A stretch of DNA of 64,000 nucleotides from contig JANCIK010000001.1 in the NCBI GenBank assembly GCA_028532985.1, positions 682,001 through 746,000 of the forward strand. Direction: 5' to 3'. How positions within the stretch are numbered: position 1 is the first letter of the stretch; every line of letters starts with the position of its first letter. This document shows, piece after piece, positions 26,027 to 37,408 of this stretch. The notes under the pieces are model-generated. The model was not told the origin of the DNA, made no database searches, and saw only the letters and a program-made list of their open reading frames with translations. The DNA comes from Stropharia rugosoannulata (lineage: Eukaryota > Basidiomycota > Agaricomycetes > Agaricales > Strophariaceae). The translations under genes and the position numbers were made by a program.

Positions 26027-26826
26027 TCAACTAAAATGTAACCAAAACCGTGATTGAGTATACCAGTCCGTATCTGCATCCGGATATCTGTACTCATTGA
26101 AAGGGACAGGTGAATCCTTCTTGGAGAACCCTTGCAAAAAATACACGAGCTGCCTTCTTTGGAGTGCCACGAAGGTCTGCCGAAGTAAGATTACTATGGT
26201 CTGGATGTATATAAACCATGCACTTTGAAATATATGTATCGCTTTCATAGGCCCAATGCAGATTTTGCATCGAGGTGTTAAAAGTCTATTTCCCACTTCT
26301 GAGATATCTGGTTAATTTGATCGTAGCCATCTTCCAAGTCCGGAAAGCGATCCCCCAAGAGGTGAGAAAGCTCCTTTAAATTCTGACTTATGTTTGTAAG
26401 CTGAAATTTTTATGAATGAGAAAGAAGTGATTGTTGAGTCTCTGGAGCGCATGAATACACTTGCTAACATTGCTAATGGCGCTGGAATAGACTGTCTTCT
26501 TTGTCTCCATTGGACCTTGGTCAATGCCAGTAAGTAATCATAATAGGCTGGATTTATCATCATCAATACTAAGATCAGAGCTACTGGTTTGGGTGAGTTT
26601 GTCGTACCAATGCAGGGAGTGCCTCTTCAAGAAAGCAATCGCTGCTCACAGTCCAAGTTGCCGCAGTATCATTATGCCAAATACCGGTGAGAAATTTTGC
26701 CAGGTCTGACAGTGGTAACTTGCAAGTGCCGAATACCTTAAAACTATGTTGAGGATTGATTAAGTAGACTTTGCGGCAGTACCGTCGGTTGTTGTTCCGC
26801 AGGCTAGATTTATGAAACTGTCGTGA
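26027..26826 (-). pseudogene. decayed F-box/LRR gene, fourth member of the local family
   Basis: On the minus strand, conceptual translation in shifting frames matches the 3' exons of the three intact F-box genes nearby. A segment from 26400 downward begins right after an intact tttcag acceptor and reads NISQNLKELSHLLGDRFPDL, equivalent to the second-last exon of the gene at 45-47 kb. It then hits a stop through a one-base T insertion (DFTAA) and resumes as NLHWAYESDT and MVYIHPDH. The last intron has shrunk to 18 nt (gtaatc...ggcag), too short to splice. The final exon pieces (PKKAARVFF, then LQGFSKKDS and DTDW) are in two frames. Further upstream, LPLSDLAKFLTGIW (about 26700) matches the LPYNQLVKFRT segment of the intact paralogue. 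The F-box itself is not visible, so the 5' part is lost or too eroded. Confidence 0.75.
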
Positions 26827-27084
26827 ATGAATTAGTGACCCTCAGTCTTCGTTCCTTTCTTATTCACCTACTCTTGAGGGTATTCATGACTTACATAGTA
26901 AGTACTTAACGTTGAAGAAAGACACAATTTGATGACTGGGCCCAGTGTTGCGTAAGTACAACGTAAGTGTTCATTCATTCATGCTTTTAAAGATGGGTGA
27001 CACCGGTCGTTGTTCAGACCCACAAGCTATTAATATCGTAGAGATTGGAATCCCAGTCGGCCCCTTGCTTTTTATCCTACTACA

Positions 27085-28279
27085 ATGAGCTTCGAAAAAT
27101 ATCCACTGTTCACCCTCAGTCTCATCTCTCTTATTCACCCACTTTATATCGCTGCCATTGCACTCGCTGCCAGGTCACTACATGTCGGGCGGGCTGTCGG
27201 TTTGGCTCTGATTCTCTTGGTGGTATTCCTGACCTGCTTTTGTCGCAGTGCCTCTGATGACGAGTCCCCTGACAATTTCATCAATGCAAGTGCGATAACA
27301 CATGTCATGCTGTCTACCATAGACTATGTATTTCTGCAAAATTACCAACCAGAGATACGGAAGATAGGTCAGAAAAAGCCGACTTCTGAGATGTCTCTAC
27401 GTGAGCGTCTCTGGTGGGCGGTCACCCTTACTATTGCGACTCGGGGTGTTGGTTGGAAGCACGAGCCGACATCCCGCTTGCCGCCTCGCCCAACGCAGTC
27501 GCGATCACGTTTCATCCTGTCGCAACTTTTTTGGTTTGCCTTTTTCATCATTCAACACGATATTGCAGCCAACATTATTCGCGTCCATCCCTCTTCGGCA
27601 GCGAAAGGGCCGGCATTTGGTGCGGATGGATGGTTATGGCGCTCAACCGTTTGGGTTCATGTTGTCGTCCATTACCAGAACATAGCCATCTTCTACACTG
27701 CAGCCAGTATTCTTGGGGTGACATTGGGACTATCTGGGCCAAAGGAGTGGCCCCCCCTCTTCGATTCACCGAAGAAAGCATACACCGTACGGAATGTTTG
27801 GGGTAGGGTTTGGCATCAGATGTTACGAAAGGTTAATAAGTTATTGCTCCAATTATGAGGAGCTACCTACTAACAGAACCGTTTATTTTCAGGTGCTGAC
27901 AACCATTGCGGATTTCTTTGGTCAAACTCTACTTCTCAAAAATGGATTATTCAAGAGATATTTCAAGCTCTTCGTAGTATTCTTTTTCTCCGGTGTTATA
28001 CACTATGCCGGCGACTACATAGTGCTGCAGAACCTGTCGGAGCCGAGGGCAATCCATTTCTTCGTCCTTCAAGCGATTGTCATTACTTTTGAGGATGCTG
28101 TCATATCAGTTGCACGACGTCTGGGTTTCACAAAGCGCACAACGCTCTCTACCTTAGTCGGATATTCGTGGGTGTTTGCATGGTTTACCTATTCTTTACC
28201 CGTTTGGTTCGATCCGGTCATGCGCGGAGGATTTGCAGACTCTGCCGCACTAAGGGTTTGGTTTTTTCATATTCTATGA
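27085..28279 (+). CDS. wax synthase-like membrane O-acyltransferase (377 aa, 2 exons)
   Basis: Exons 27085-27831 and 27893-28279 flank a 61-nt phase-0 intron (gttaat...tttcag). The protein has about eight hydrophobic helices and the family layout of the fungal wax synthase/MBOAT-like domain: WPPLFDSPKKAYTVRNVWGR then VWHQMLRK, with the conserved WH pair at the exon junction, followed by TTIADFFGQTLLLKNG and the helices FVVFFFSGVIHYAGDY. Such enzymes transfer acyl groups to alcohols in the ER membrane and in fungi often decorate terpenoids. The substrate cannot be read from the sequence. The ORF ends soon after the usual DPVMRGGF motif; a C-terminal frame change at 28260-28320 (SFPIVVYRCL in another frame) means the last residues may be slightly different or truncated. 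It ends 96 bp from the convergent F-box gene. No terpene synthase is nearby. Confidence 0.85.
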
Positions 28280-28375
28280 AGTTTTCCAATTGTTGTCTAC
28301 CGCTGTCTCTGTTCCAGTTATCAGGGGATGGCTCATGCGTATATAGGACGTCCCAGAGTGTATTACCGTAGTCAA

Positions 28376-30733
28376 CTAAAGCCTATGGAATGGACTGGCG
28401 AGCTGAAGCGTAAATTTGTTCCTATTCGATACGGTACTCGACCTGGGATGCGTACATAGAGGCGGTAAATGCTTGAAGAGCACGCCTATGTCCTTTTCAG
28501 AGAATCCTCGTAAGAATATACGAGCTTTGTTCTTCGAGGAAAATCGAACGGCTGAGCTATCAATTAGTTTCTCATTGCTATTATTTTTGAACGAGCCCCA
28601 CCATGATTTGAACAGATATAGATAACTGACATCGGATCTAACGTGTCTTTTTCAAAAATCCAGTGTAGCTGATTCGAGATGGCTGAGAACGGTATAAGCC
28701 ACTGCTGAAGTATGCGCTCAATTTGCGCACGATAGATTTGCAGACTGGGCAGATGTCGTTTTGAAATGATATCCAATTTCTGAAGCGAGCGGTGTATGTT
28801 TGTTCTCTGGAAAGAAGGGATGTATTTGTCAGTTAAATTGTAACAGGCTCATATAAGAGAGGACCCACAAGAATATCATGAGCATTTACGACATCGATTT
28901 CTTCTATCTCGTTCAGTATGTCGCCAATTCGTCTACGCCATCCAAAATCCGTAAGCTTTGGCCCAGAAGGCTTATCTTCGATGGGTTCGGTCAGTTCTGC
29001 CAGTAAACGGCTCCTAAGATCATGTAGTTTGGCTGCTGTCGGAGTGACGGGCTCTGTTGGTAATGCCTCAAAAAGCTCTGGGGTTAAGAACGGCTCCCGT
29101 ACGCCATGGCGATTGGCGCTGCTTCCCCCGCTCAAGTAAGTATGTGAATGTCGGGCATAAATACGCAGCAATTGAATGCTACACCATCCGCGCATCACAA
29201 TGTCTTCATTACGACGGAAGTGGCATCGAGAAAACGCCAGTCGGGATATAGCATCTGGGATAGGAGAGTACGTGTCCGAACAGTCAATGAAGAATGTACA
29301 CCGAGTCAATTTAGGAACCAAAACTGAAGGTGAGTCCAGATATGACAGGGCATCGATGTCGCTTGCCCATAGAGCGTCCGCCTCCAACATTTCCAGTTCC
29401 GGAGTCAGCGCAAGTAAAGCAGGTAAATCACCTGGAAGGTCATGATTTGATACGAGAACGCGAAGGCTCTTCAGACGACATGGGGTGCTTGAGCGGTTAA
29501 TTATCGAAGATAGAACTTGACAACAGCCTGTTTCTGAATAGACAGCAAAGAAGGCATCTTCTAGGGCGGGTAAAGCTACTGAGTCAAACCAGTACTCGAC
29601 ATTTGGCCAAGCTCTGGAAAAATGAATGTATAACTTGGTGAGAGCGGGCATGACAACAATTGGTGTGTTTGAGTATATAGCGGCGTGGGTCCGGAATTTT
29701 ACAAGCTGATTGTACGGTAAGGATAATTCAGCGACGTGGCTAGGACCCACGACGGAGACCTCAGAAAGTTTGGGAGCGGTCTCGAACGTGTCGATCTGCG
29801 TATCCATCCCTGCGAAGTAGCCCATCAAGGACAAGTGTAGCCCCTCTAAGGAAAGCAATCGATCTTTGATTGACCTCATTCTGACCAGAGTGATGGCGAA
29901 GGTTTCCAGAAAGAGCATTCGCCATCTTTCACAATGAGAGATAAGAAGGATTAAGACGGGATGTCTACTGTCATCGATTGGCGTGAAAAAGTAATCTTGT
30001 GTGCTATTCGTGACTTGCACATCCAACGGCGCACTTCCTGATCTACGAAGAAATTCTTGGAGTATATCGGTGGTGTGCCTTATGTCCCGTTTGTGCTTTG
30101 ACAGCGTGACGCGAGGAAGAACAGCCCATAGCGTTTGCAAAGCAATCGCGCTGGTCCTCCAGTACTGGGATACGTGCGTAACAGCTACCCTAGGATCGTT
30201 CTTCCGTAAGAGTGCGTCACGTTCGGGAATGAGATAGCTGAATATTTTCTGAAGGATTTCGGGAGGAAGACGACGAACTGGGGACAAAATAGCACGATGC
30301 TGTGTAATGAAGGTCCATATCCCACGCAACTGGCCATCCACTTCATTTCCCGTCAGTGCGGTCCTGGCCGAAAGGAGCTCTTCCTGTTGAAGGGCATTGC
30401 TAATAACCACACGGATGATTTCTACGTCTGAATCCGAAGGGGCATCGTTACATTTGAGCAGGCGAGGTATGGGGGATTGCAAGTAGTCGTTCTTGGGTAT
30501 GAAAAGGCTGATTATACTGTCCACAAAACCAGGGTGTTCGAGTTCCCCAGCCGTCGAACTGGAACTAATTAGGGATTTGAAGAGTCCCACTACGGTTTTC
30601 TTCGTGCCTAGCTTGAGTCTTCCGTTTACCTCTTCTGCTCTTTGATTCTGTAGTCCACAATCGTTCAAAATCAGCTTTATGTGGAACACAGTTCGAACCT
30701 TACAGCGAGGGGGATATCATTTTCTTGGGCCAT
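28376..30733 (-). CDS. F-box/LRR-like protein A (729 aa, 4 exons)
   Basis: Exons from 5': 30733-30704, 30647-28869, 28806-28602, 28551-28376. Introns are 56, 62 and 50 nt, with donors gtaagg, gtgggt and gtgggg; phases 0, 0 and 1 close exactly. The first exon encodes only MAQENDIPLA. The F-box lies at about residues 125-185 (SPVRRLPPEILQKIFSYLIP, then VTHVSQYWRTSAI), preceded by a coiled-coil-like helix. The rest is a degenerate leucine-rich-like region with LPALEDAFF and LVPKLTRCTFF. F-box proteins recruit substrates to SCF ubiquitin ligases through Skp1; the target here is unknown. The 205-nt third exon encodes the conserved tail with QLHWIFEKDT. The stop is 96 bp from the wax-synthase stop. 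It is one of three intact paralogues in the window. Confidence 0.88.
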
Positions 30734-31116
30734 AGTATGTTCAAAACTCCTTTCTATAGTCTGTGCCCTGAACGCGTCACCACGTATGAAGCTGAAGGTT
30801 GAAGGAAGAATCGAAATACTCAAGCTTGACGCAATTCCCTATCAAGTAATTTCAACGAGGGGGGACAGTTGCTGCCATGTTGCTGATGGTGAGTGGCAAG
30901 TCCCGATAATTGACCGCTAAACCGGGTTTGGTGAAGTCATTGTTCGGTTAAGTATGTAAAATGGCATGCAATCGAAGTTCAAACGCTCACCTTGAATCAT
31001 ATTTGAATTGAATTACCTACCCATTCCAACTCGGCCTTGTCAAACTTTATACGTCTTGTTTTTCCGGACTTATTCGCATTAGTGCCATGTGTTAGGAGGG
31101 ACGGATCTATAGCCAA

Positions 31117-31140
31117 TTTTTTTTTTTTTTTTTCTTTTTT
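31117..31140. repeat. poly-T tract
   Basis: Seventeen T, one C, six T. It sits 14 bp left of the left arm of the 27-bp inverted repeat, an arrangement that could mark the A-tail of an old retroposed element, but nothing else supports that. Confidence 0.8.
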
Positions 31141-31153
31141 GCACTTTGCTCTT

Positions 31154-31180
31154 TACGGTGGGCGAGCACTGCCAGCTTCG
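31154..31180 (+). repeat. left arm of a perfect 27-bp inverted repeat
   Basis: The 27 bases from tacggtgggc to cagcttcg are exactly reverse-complementary to 32043-32069. Similarity stops abruptly on both sides. Confidence 0.9.
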
Positions 31181-32042
31181 TTTAAAATGTGGAGTTGATG
31201 TAATGGAGCTACCTCCGGCCAGTTGAGCTTGGCTGTTGCCTGCCACGGTTAGCTCCGACTCGGCATGTTAACGGCACGCGTGTTGCCAAACTTCGTGGTA
31301 AAACTATAGTCATATCGCAGTGGGTCCACCCGCACCGCAAGCGCACATAGTGCTGTATGGCACTACTACACTATGTAGAATGGTACTATGTACAATGTAT
31401 TCCTCATAGCAAATATAATCGAATATATTTCATCATTAATCCGTGCTCTTAGGTTCATATAACTCACGGCAGTTGGAATACTGATTTTTTCCGGTTGTGT
31501 TGGGCATAGGATACAAATTTGATGTAGATTTACTCCAAGTCAACGTGCAATGATACAAAAAATCCTGCTTATACTCTCTACGATACAGTCAGCCCCAACC
31601 ATGCTCCTTAACATGATGAAGTACATCCACATTATCTTTAAATATATCATTTATGATTCACAATATCCATCATGGGGTTTCGTGCTTAATTTACATAGTG
31701 ACTAGGTACTGGTGTACTCTCCAACATCATATCTCAGTGCAGAAGCCCAGTGTGGAACTCGGAGCTACTAAATGTCAATTTAATGACATGAATCAAAAGG
31801 TAAATTAGGGGCCTGCACAACGCGCGCTCAATGCACGCCTGCACAACATGTAGTTACTTGGGGCGCACAATGCACTCAATCCGTGCACGCACTCATCTTG
31901 TTTGACACGCACTCAAGAACGACCACCGAGAGCGCCGGTCTCGTATTTAGTACATGCCTTGTATGTGCCAGTACGGTGTGCCGTCCACACATGCTTGGCG
32001 TGGGGCCAACTCCGAAACGAAATGATGGAGGAGCACTGCAAG

Positions 32043-32069
32043 CGAAGCTGGCAGTGCTCGCCCACCGTA
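32043..32069 (-). repeat. right arm of the perfect 27-bp inverted repeat
   Basis: Reverse complement of 31154-31180, all 27 positions identical. The arms enclose 862 bp with no recognisable gene. Confidence 0.9.
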
Positions 32070-32754
32070 TCTTTCACTGCAGATTTGGAACGCGTAATCT
32101 GTACTTTTATACTCAAGGCGACGAAGTCACGTAAGGTAGCTCGCATATATACTGTACATAATCAGGAACTCGGTCAGGTAAAACTATTTTCTCTATATCT
32201 GTGTAAGCACTTGTTTAAATGCTTTGAAACTTTGTCAGGAGGTTGGAATACAAATTAAATAATAGATAAAAGCTTTGTTGAATCTGTAGTATGCCTGAGG
32301 GAACCAAGAAAATTGAAAAGTGTAAAAGCGGCGAAATTGGCTCATTATCGCGTACTCGGTCAGTCCAATTTTGGCTTACTTATGTGCGAAAAATCATCAC
32401 ATGTTACCGCAAGTTGACTTTCTTCTAATTATAGTCAACCGAATTAAGGAAATAGCCGAATTCCAGGAATCTCACATCTTTTAAGACTTTTTACACATGA
32501 AAAAGAGAGTAAATAGCCTGATTCTTTCGACACATAAAACTGAAGAAAGCTTATCTATAGTGCTTTGGAAAAAAAATAGGCATTCCAGCCTGAGAAACTC
32601 TCTGAATCATGTACTGACCGAGTACATGGTGTGACCGAGTACCTGATTACATACAGTAGCCTTCAGAATTATAAGTCAGTACCAGTCGTAATTCAGATAT
32701 TTAGAAGTGGTGTAGCCATACAGATTCTCAATAAAATTGACTGACAAATGTGTT

Positions 32755-34154
32755 TTACAATCCGGGAGCCCCAGATCCCTTCAACTTCTCGTCCACCAGC
32801 AAGCTGAATTCGTCTCTCAAAATAGCTTCCTTCCTCTCCCTCTCTTCGCGTTGAAGCTTCAGGATACCTCGCTTCTCCTCCGCGCTGATGACCTGGTTTT
32901 CCTTCCTCATACGAACAGCATTCATCCTTCTGTGCCTGCTTCCACTCATAACGTATCCAACGTCTTCGTATTTCGCAATCTCGTCAGACGTCAACCCGAT
33001 TTCACCACGACGTGGGATACGTGCTTCGGTACCATCTTGCAAGAATGCGGCCATAGCACTTCCCTCGCCCCGAAGAAGAGCACTACCGTAAGCGCGCTCG
33101 TCAACCTTTTTCTTGCTGCCTTTCGGAAGCAATGGCTTAGGCCCGACTTCGTCAGAGTCAGAGTCTTCAGGAGTCCTGGACGAAGGCGCTCCGACAGATA
33201 CACTCCTGGATTGAGGGGAACCATGCGGCTGCACAGATTTGATCCGGCTGTCTTCCCTTCGTTCTGGAGTACGACTTCGACTGCGTGAAGCGATACGAAC
33301 GCTTTTGCTTTTGCTCCGGGAACGACTCTCTGAACGCCTACTGCGATGCTTGCGTCGATGTCCTGCGTCACTCTCGTCGTCATCGCTCTCGTGTCGTGAT
33401 TTGGGCCTATGTCGCCGCTTTTCATCCTTTTTCTCTTCTTTCTCATGCCTACGAGCCCGCTTTCGCTCCTTCCTCTCGCGCCGCCGTCTTTCTTCTTCTG
33501 ATGAGTCAGTGTCGCTAGACACGGATCGGTACCTCTTCGACTTCCTGCTGGATCGCTTCCCCTTTGGAGACCTACAAAACGCAACTGTTATTGGAGAATT
33601 CAACGTAAGTAAGTATAGTTCCGTACAATGCCCGAGCTGGTGCCTTGGGAGAAGGCGGCCAAACGTTGACAACTTGAGCTTCCCTTTGTAGGCGTCGACT
33701 GGACGTATACGTTAGGTCCATTGCCATAGGTGCATCAAAGCCTTCCTCACCTTTCTAAATATCCTGTATTTGCGTTGGAGCCATGGTATTGGGATTGCCC
33801 ATGGTTGTCTCGTCGTGGTGGATACATATTCTCGTGCTGCCTCCACGGCGCGGACGGTTCGCCTGGATTGGATGGCGCAGGGCGCCTATAGTCGTCGTAT
33901 TTTGGACTAGATCTTCTGGGTTCCTGAGGGCGATATGATTCACGCCCGCGGTCGGCGCTTCTGTCTCTATCCCTCCGACTATAACCTTCGTCTCTTCCTC
34001 TTCCTCGGTCTCGGTCTCTGCTGTCATTCCTGCGAGGCGAAGGACTCCGTCGTGACCTACGAGGCGATGGGGACCTTTCACGGCTCCTATCAGATTGCGC
34101 AGGTCTCATGTCCTGGGGGATAAGGCCCAAACGCGAAGGATGAACGGTGGCCAT
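32755..34154 (-). CDS. NKAP: NKAP family splicing/transcription factor (430 aa, 3 exons)
   Basis: Exons from 5': 34154-33751, 33698-33627, 33571-32755; introns of 52 and 55 nt with phases 2 and 2 give a continuous frame. Residues 1-150 are Arg/Ser/Asp-rich with RERSPSPRRS-type RS repeats. The second exon encodes VVNVWPPSPKAPAR, a hallmark of the fungal family. Residues 150-300 are a second RS/RD/K-rich region. The last 110 residues form the NKAP C-terminal (SynMuv) domain: GSALLRGEGSAMAAF, IPRRGEIGLTSDEIAKYEDV, GYVMSGSRHRRMNAVRMRKE. In other eukaryotes NKAP is nuclear, binds RNA and joins the late spliceosome. The start is MATVHPSRL; an in-frame TTG seven codons upstream is not used as evidence. 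It is divergent from F-box B, with 223 bp between start codons. A role in splicing fits the intron-rich genome. Confidence 0.93.
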
Positions 34155-34377
34155 TGTGGTTGAATATAATGTCAAAGCATCAGTTTATGCTTGCTATAGT
34201 CGGAATTATTGACTGTGGGAACATCTCTCCAGCGGAGTTTAAACATAGGAGACTCCGCTCATCTTTGCCTTTCACCAACCTTTCACCCGCTTTCACCGTA
34301 CTTAACTGGACCTGCTGCATATAATCTGCATCACTGGTCCTCCATGCATCTTTTTTCAGCTAGTACGAGGGATTAGC

Positions 34378-36746
34378 ATGGCGCACCCACACGATTCAAA
34401 CAATCTTCATGATCACTCTTCTCGCGTATGTTTTTCTAACCCTGAAATCACTTGCGTTTTAAGATAATAATTCAATCTCGCAAAAAGAAAGCTTTCCAGT
34501 TGCCTATTCAACTACGCATCCGAAGTAAAAGAGTCGCAAAAATACAAAAATTTGCCCATCCTCTGATAAGAATCGCCACACGAGGTCTTTGCAAAGTCAG
34601 TGCTTCGACGAAGAAAGCAAACCACTTCATAAAGGATCTCTTTACATCTCAACATCCTGAAATCAAAAGGCTGGACATTCCAAAACTATCACCTGTGCCG
34701 AACTTGCTAACGTCAAACATTGCCCCTTCTTCCTCAGAAATAGAGGATATAAAACATGCTATTTTCCAGGCGAACCAAAGGAGAGAGCAATTTCTCTTGG
34801 ATACGACTCTTCATCCCACAATCCAAAGTCGCCAGCTGGACAAGACAGAATCTTTTATCCGCCGACACCATGCTATTCTGTCTTCTGTCCGACATTTACC
34901 AGCAGAAGTTCTGCAAACCATATTTCTTTGCTTCGTATCTGATCAGCCTCCTTTACTCGGACAAGATCCGCGATGGGCATTTGCTCAAGTCTGTTGCTTT
35001 TGGAGGGATGCGGCACTTTCTTTGACCTCCCAGTGGGCTATCTTGCCAGTTGTCAAGCTGACTACCAACGCACATAAAGGCGTTAAGTCAACTATAAAGG
35101 TCTTGGCAGAATATGTACGGCGCTCAGCATCCACACCTCTCTCAGTGACCGTACTTGAAGAGGATGATACTATCGATGACATAGGTGACATTAACCACCC
35201 ACTTTTAATGTTCCTTACCTCCCATTCTCGGAGATGGAGGAGACTATCACTGACGGCAACTACCATTACAATGGCAAGTTTAGAAGTCATTAGTGGAAAC
35301 CTTCCAGTCTTGGAAATGCTGGAGCTTGTGGTGGTTGGTCGTGGTTCGTCTCAGGAAATTAGCGTATTCCAAAGGGCACCCAAACTTCGCAAAGCAAACA
35401 TTATGAGTACCGCGGTCATGTACCCGGGACACATCCATTTGCCATACTCTCAACTCACAAATCTCCGGACTAGCTTTCCTGAATCCATTCTAGCCCATTT
35501 ATGGCTCGCGTCAGGTCAATTTTTGGACGTCCCATCTGCGTCACTGCCGCTTCTTACAGTATTGAGTCTTCGTTCGGTCAGTACTATTTATCAAAACTTG
35601 CTCGGCGCCCTCGATCTTCCTGCTCTCGAGGAACTCCTCATCAGTTATTGTCATATGCGTGTTTGTCCAACAATTCTGTCCATCATTGCACGTTCTCGTG
35701 GGCCTTGCCGCCTGCGAAAGATTTACCTACGCTTCGGCTCAAGTTGGGAACGCCAGAGCTGTGGCGACCTTCCATCACTGCTCGCGCTAACGCAATCTCT
35801 TGATACATTAGATGTCGAGATTTTGTATCCGGAAGACCTTCTCGCCCTATCGTCCGTCTTCCCAGACAGCGTACTCGTGCCAAAGCTAACCCGATGCACT
35901 TTGTACGTTTCCCAGCTCATGCCGGACGATCACGACATGCGCCGAGCAGTATCTGAGTTTGTCCTTTCAAGATGTCAGCCATTCAACAACCCTTCTTCTA
36001 GCTACGTTCAAGTTCAGATGCTGTCGCTGTGCACCGGAAGCGCCACGCATTTGAGGTCAACAGGTCCCGACCAGGTTAGAGACCAGAATTTACAACAGGG
36101 GATGTTCGATGAATGGAGTCGACTGCACGTTAACGTCGAGACAAAGTTCGATGAATTCAAATGGATCATTCTTTCAAACATGCCCCGTGCTTTCGTTGAC
36201 CATCAAGAAACACTGGTGATACCCCGCCATACTCAGTTCACTAATCCAGAATGGCGCAAGTCGATTTTGACTACACTAACAGATATTGCACAATTTCCAG
36301 TGTGCAATGCGGTTGACATAGTAGTGCGTCGTTTTCTTCCCGAAGCAAATTGCCTGTCGCTCATTGACTGCAGAGGTCAAATCTTCATCATTGCTTAAAA
36401 CAGCTTAAGACGCTATTCCTGACCGATCCAGTCGCCTTCTCATTTCATTTAGCACAAATTAGCAAAATCTACGAAATGTGGGAAGGATCTTTCGAGGATG
36501 TATTAAACAACTTGCACTGGGCATTTGATAAAAAGTCATTCGAAGCTCAAGTTTTGGTATACATTCCCCAAAACCATCGTATGTATCTAACCATCGCTTC
36601 GCCTACTTCTACTATCTGATCCGAATTTGTATTCTTCAGCTATTCGACTACTCAAAAGAATAACAACTTCTTTGTTTATGCAAGGATATTGCAAAGCAGA
36701 CGCGCCTGACCTGCTCGGTGACATAAATGTCGGTTGGGAATTTTGA
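34378..36746 (+). CDS. F-box/LRR-like protein B (about 727-739 aa, 4 exons)
   Basis: Exons: 34378-34425, (34464 or 34488 or 34500)-36323, 36374-36578, 36640-36746. Exon 1 encodes MAHPHDSNNLHDHSSR. The first intron has donor gtatgt at 34426 and three possible acceptors, all phase 0; the pyrimidine-rich ctttccag ending at 34499 looks best by sequence, whereas the one at 34463 would give only 38 nt. The F-box is near residues 130-190 (SSVRHLPAEVLQTIFLCFVS, then FAQVCCFWRDAAL). The remainder is LRR-like with LPALEELLISYCH and SVLVPKLTRCTLY. The penultimate exon is 205 nt, as in F-box A, and the tail reads LFMQGYCKADAPDLLGDINVGW. It presumably acts as an SCF adaptor. The start of the divergent NKAP gene is 223 bp away. 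Confidence 0.85.
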
Positions 36747-37408
36747 TTTCTTTCATGTTCACTTTATTTTGATTGGGGGGGCATGCACCTCGGAGTTGGC
36801 GTGAGGCAACCCATACGACTGACCCCAATGGTAATCCAATTTTCAAGCTCGGAAAAATAAGTGAGCTGGGAGTGCACAGAGTTAGAGACGGTCATGAGAT
36901 TTCAGTGAGTACTATACGGGCATGCTAGGTCATGATAAAATATATACTCGGGAGAGTGAGAAAGGAGAAGGGGAACGAAAAGAATAAAAAGAAAAAGAAA
37001 AAAATCAAGTCCCTTGTGTACTATAAAAGCGATGTGGGCAGTTACACAATACATAGAATGTACTCTGAGGTAAACAATCCAGTAGAGGAAAAGGTCGTGA
37101 TGAGATGCCAGAGTTCGTGAGGAAAGTCTACCCATCTGGGCAAAATTGGGTTTCGTCTAGAATCCAAGCGTATGGTCTACATTATAGGTGCCCCTAACCC
37201 GTCGTATGGACAAGGAGAGATACAATTAACGCGCGGAAACACTTGGGTAAGAGAGAGAAGGGTATAGTAATCTGTCGGATTAGGGGCGGGGTGGTCCAAA
37301 TGAAAATCAAGTTCAGTACAATGTAAAGCCGAGCGAAGACACCAGGCTGCCCAGAAGGAAAGGACCAAAAACGAAAGGAGATACACATACAACGCCTCCA
37401 GAAGCTGA
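36747..37408. other. intergenic, convergent 3' flanks
   Basis: This lies between the stops of F-box B and the NIPA gene. It contains an A-rich tract at about 36955-37015. No coding or repeat feature is supported. Confidence 0.6.

Larger units (their letters stand above)
30734..32754. other. 2 kb intergenic region with poly-T tract and inverted repeats
   Basis: No gene is supported. It contains the promoter side of F-box A, a T-rich tract at 31117-31140, a perfect 27-bp inverted repeat pair (listed separately) and several copies of TGACCGAGT near the 3' end of NKAP. Frames of about 80-118 codons at 31.9-32.3 kb show no family resemblance. Confidence 0.5.

Noticed and set aside
28202..28216. 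ggttcgatccgg string resembling a tRNA T-loop
   Set aside because: It lies inside the wax-synthase-like exon (VWFDPVM) and no cloverleaf forms.
26027..28279. Biosynthetic gene cluster around the acyltransferase
   Set aside because: No terpene, polyketide or peptide synthase and no P450 within 20 kb; neighbours are F-box genes and housekeeping genes.
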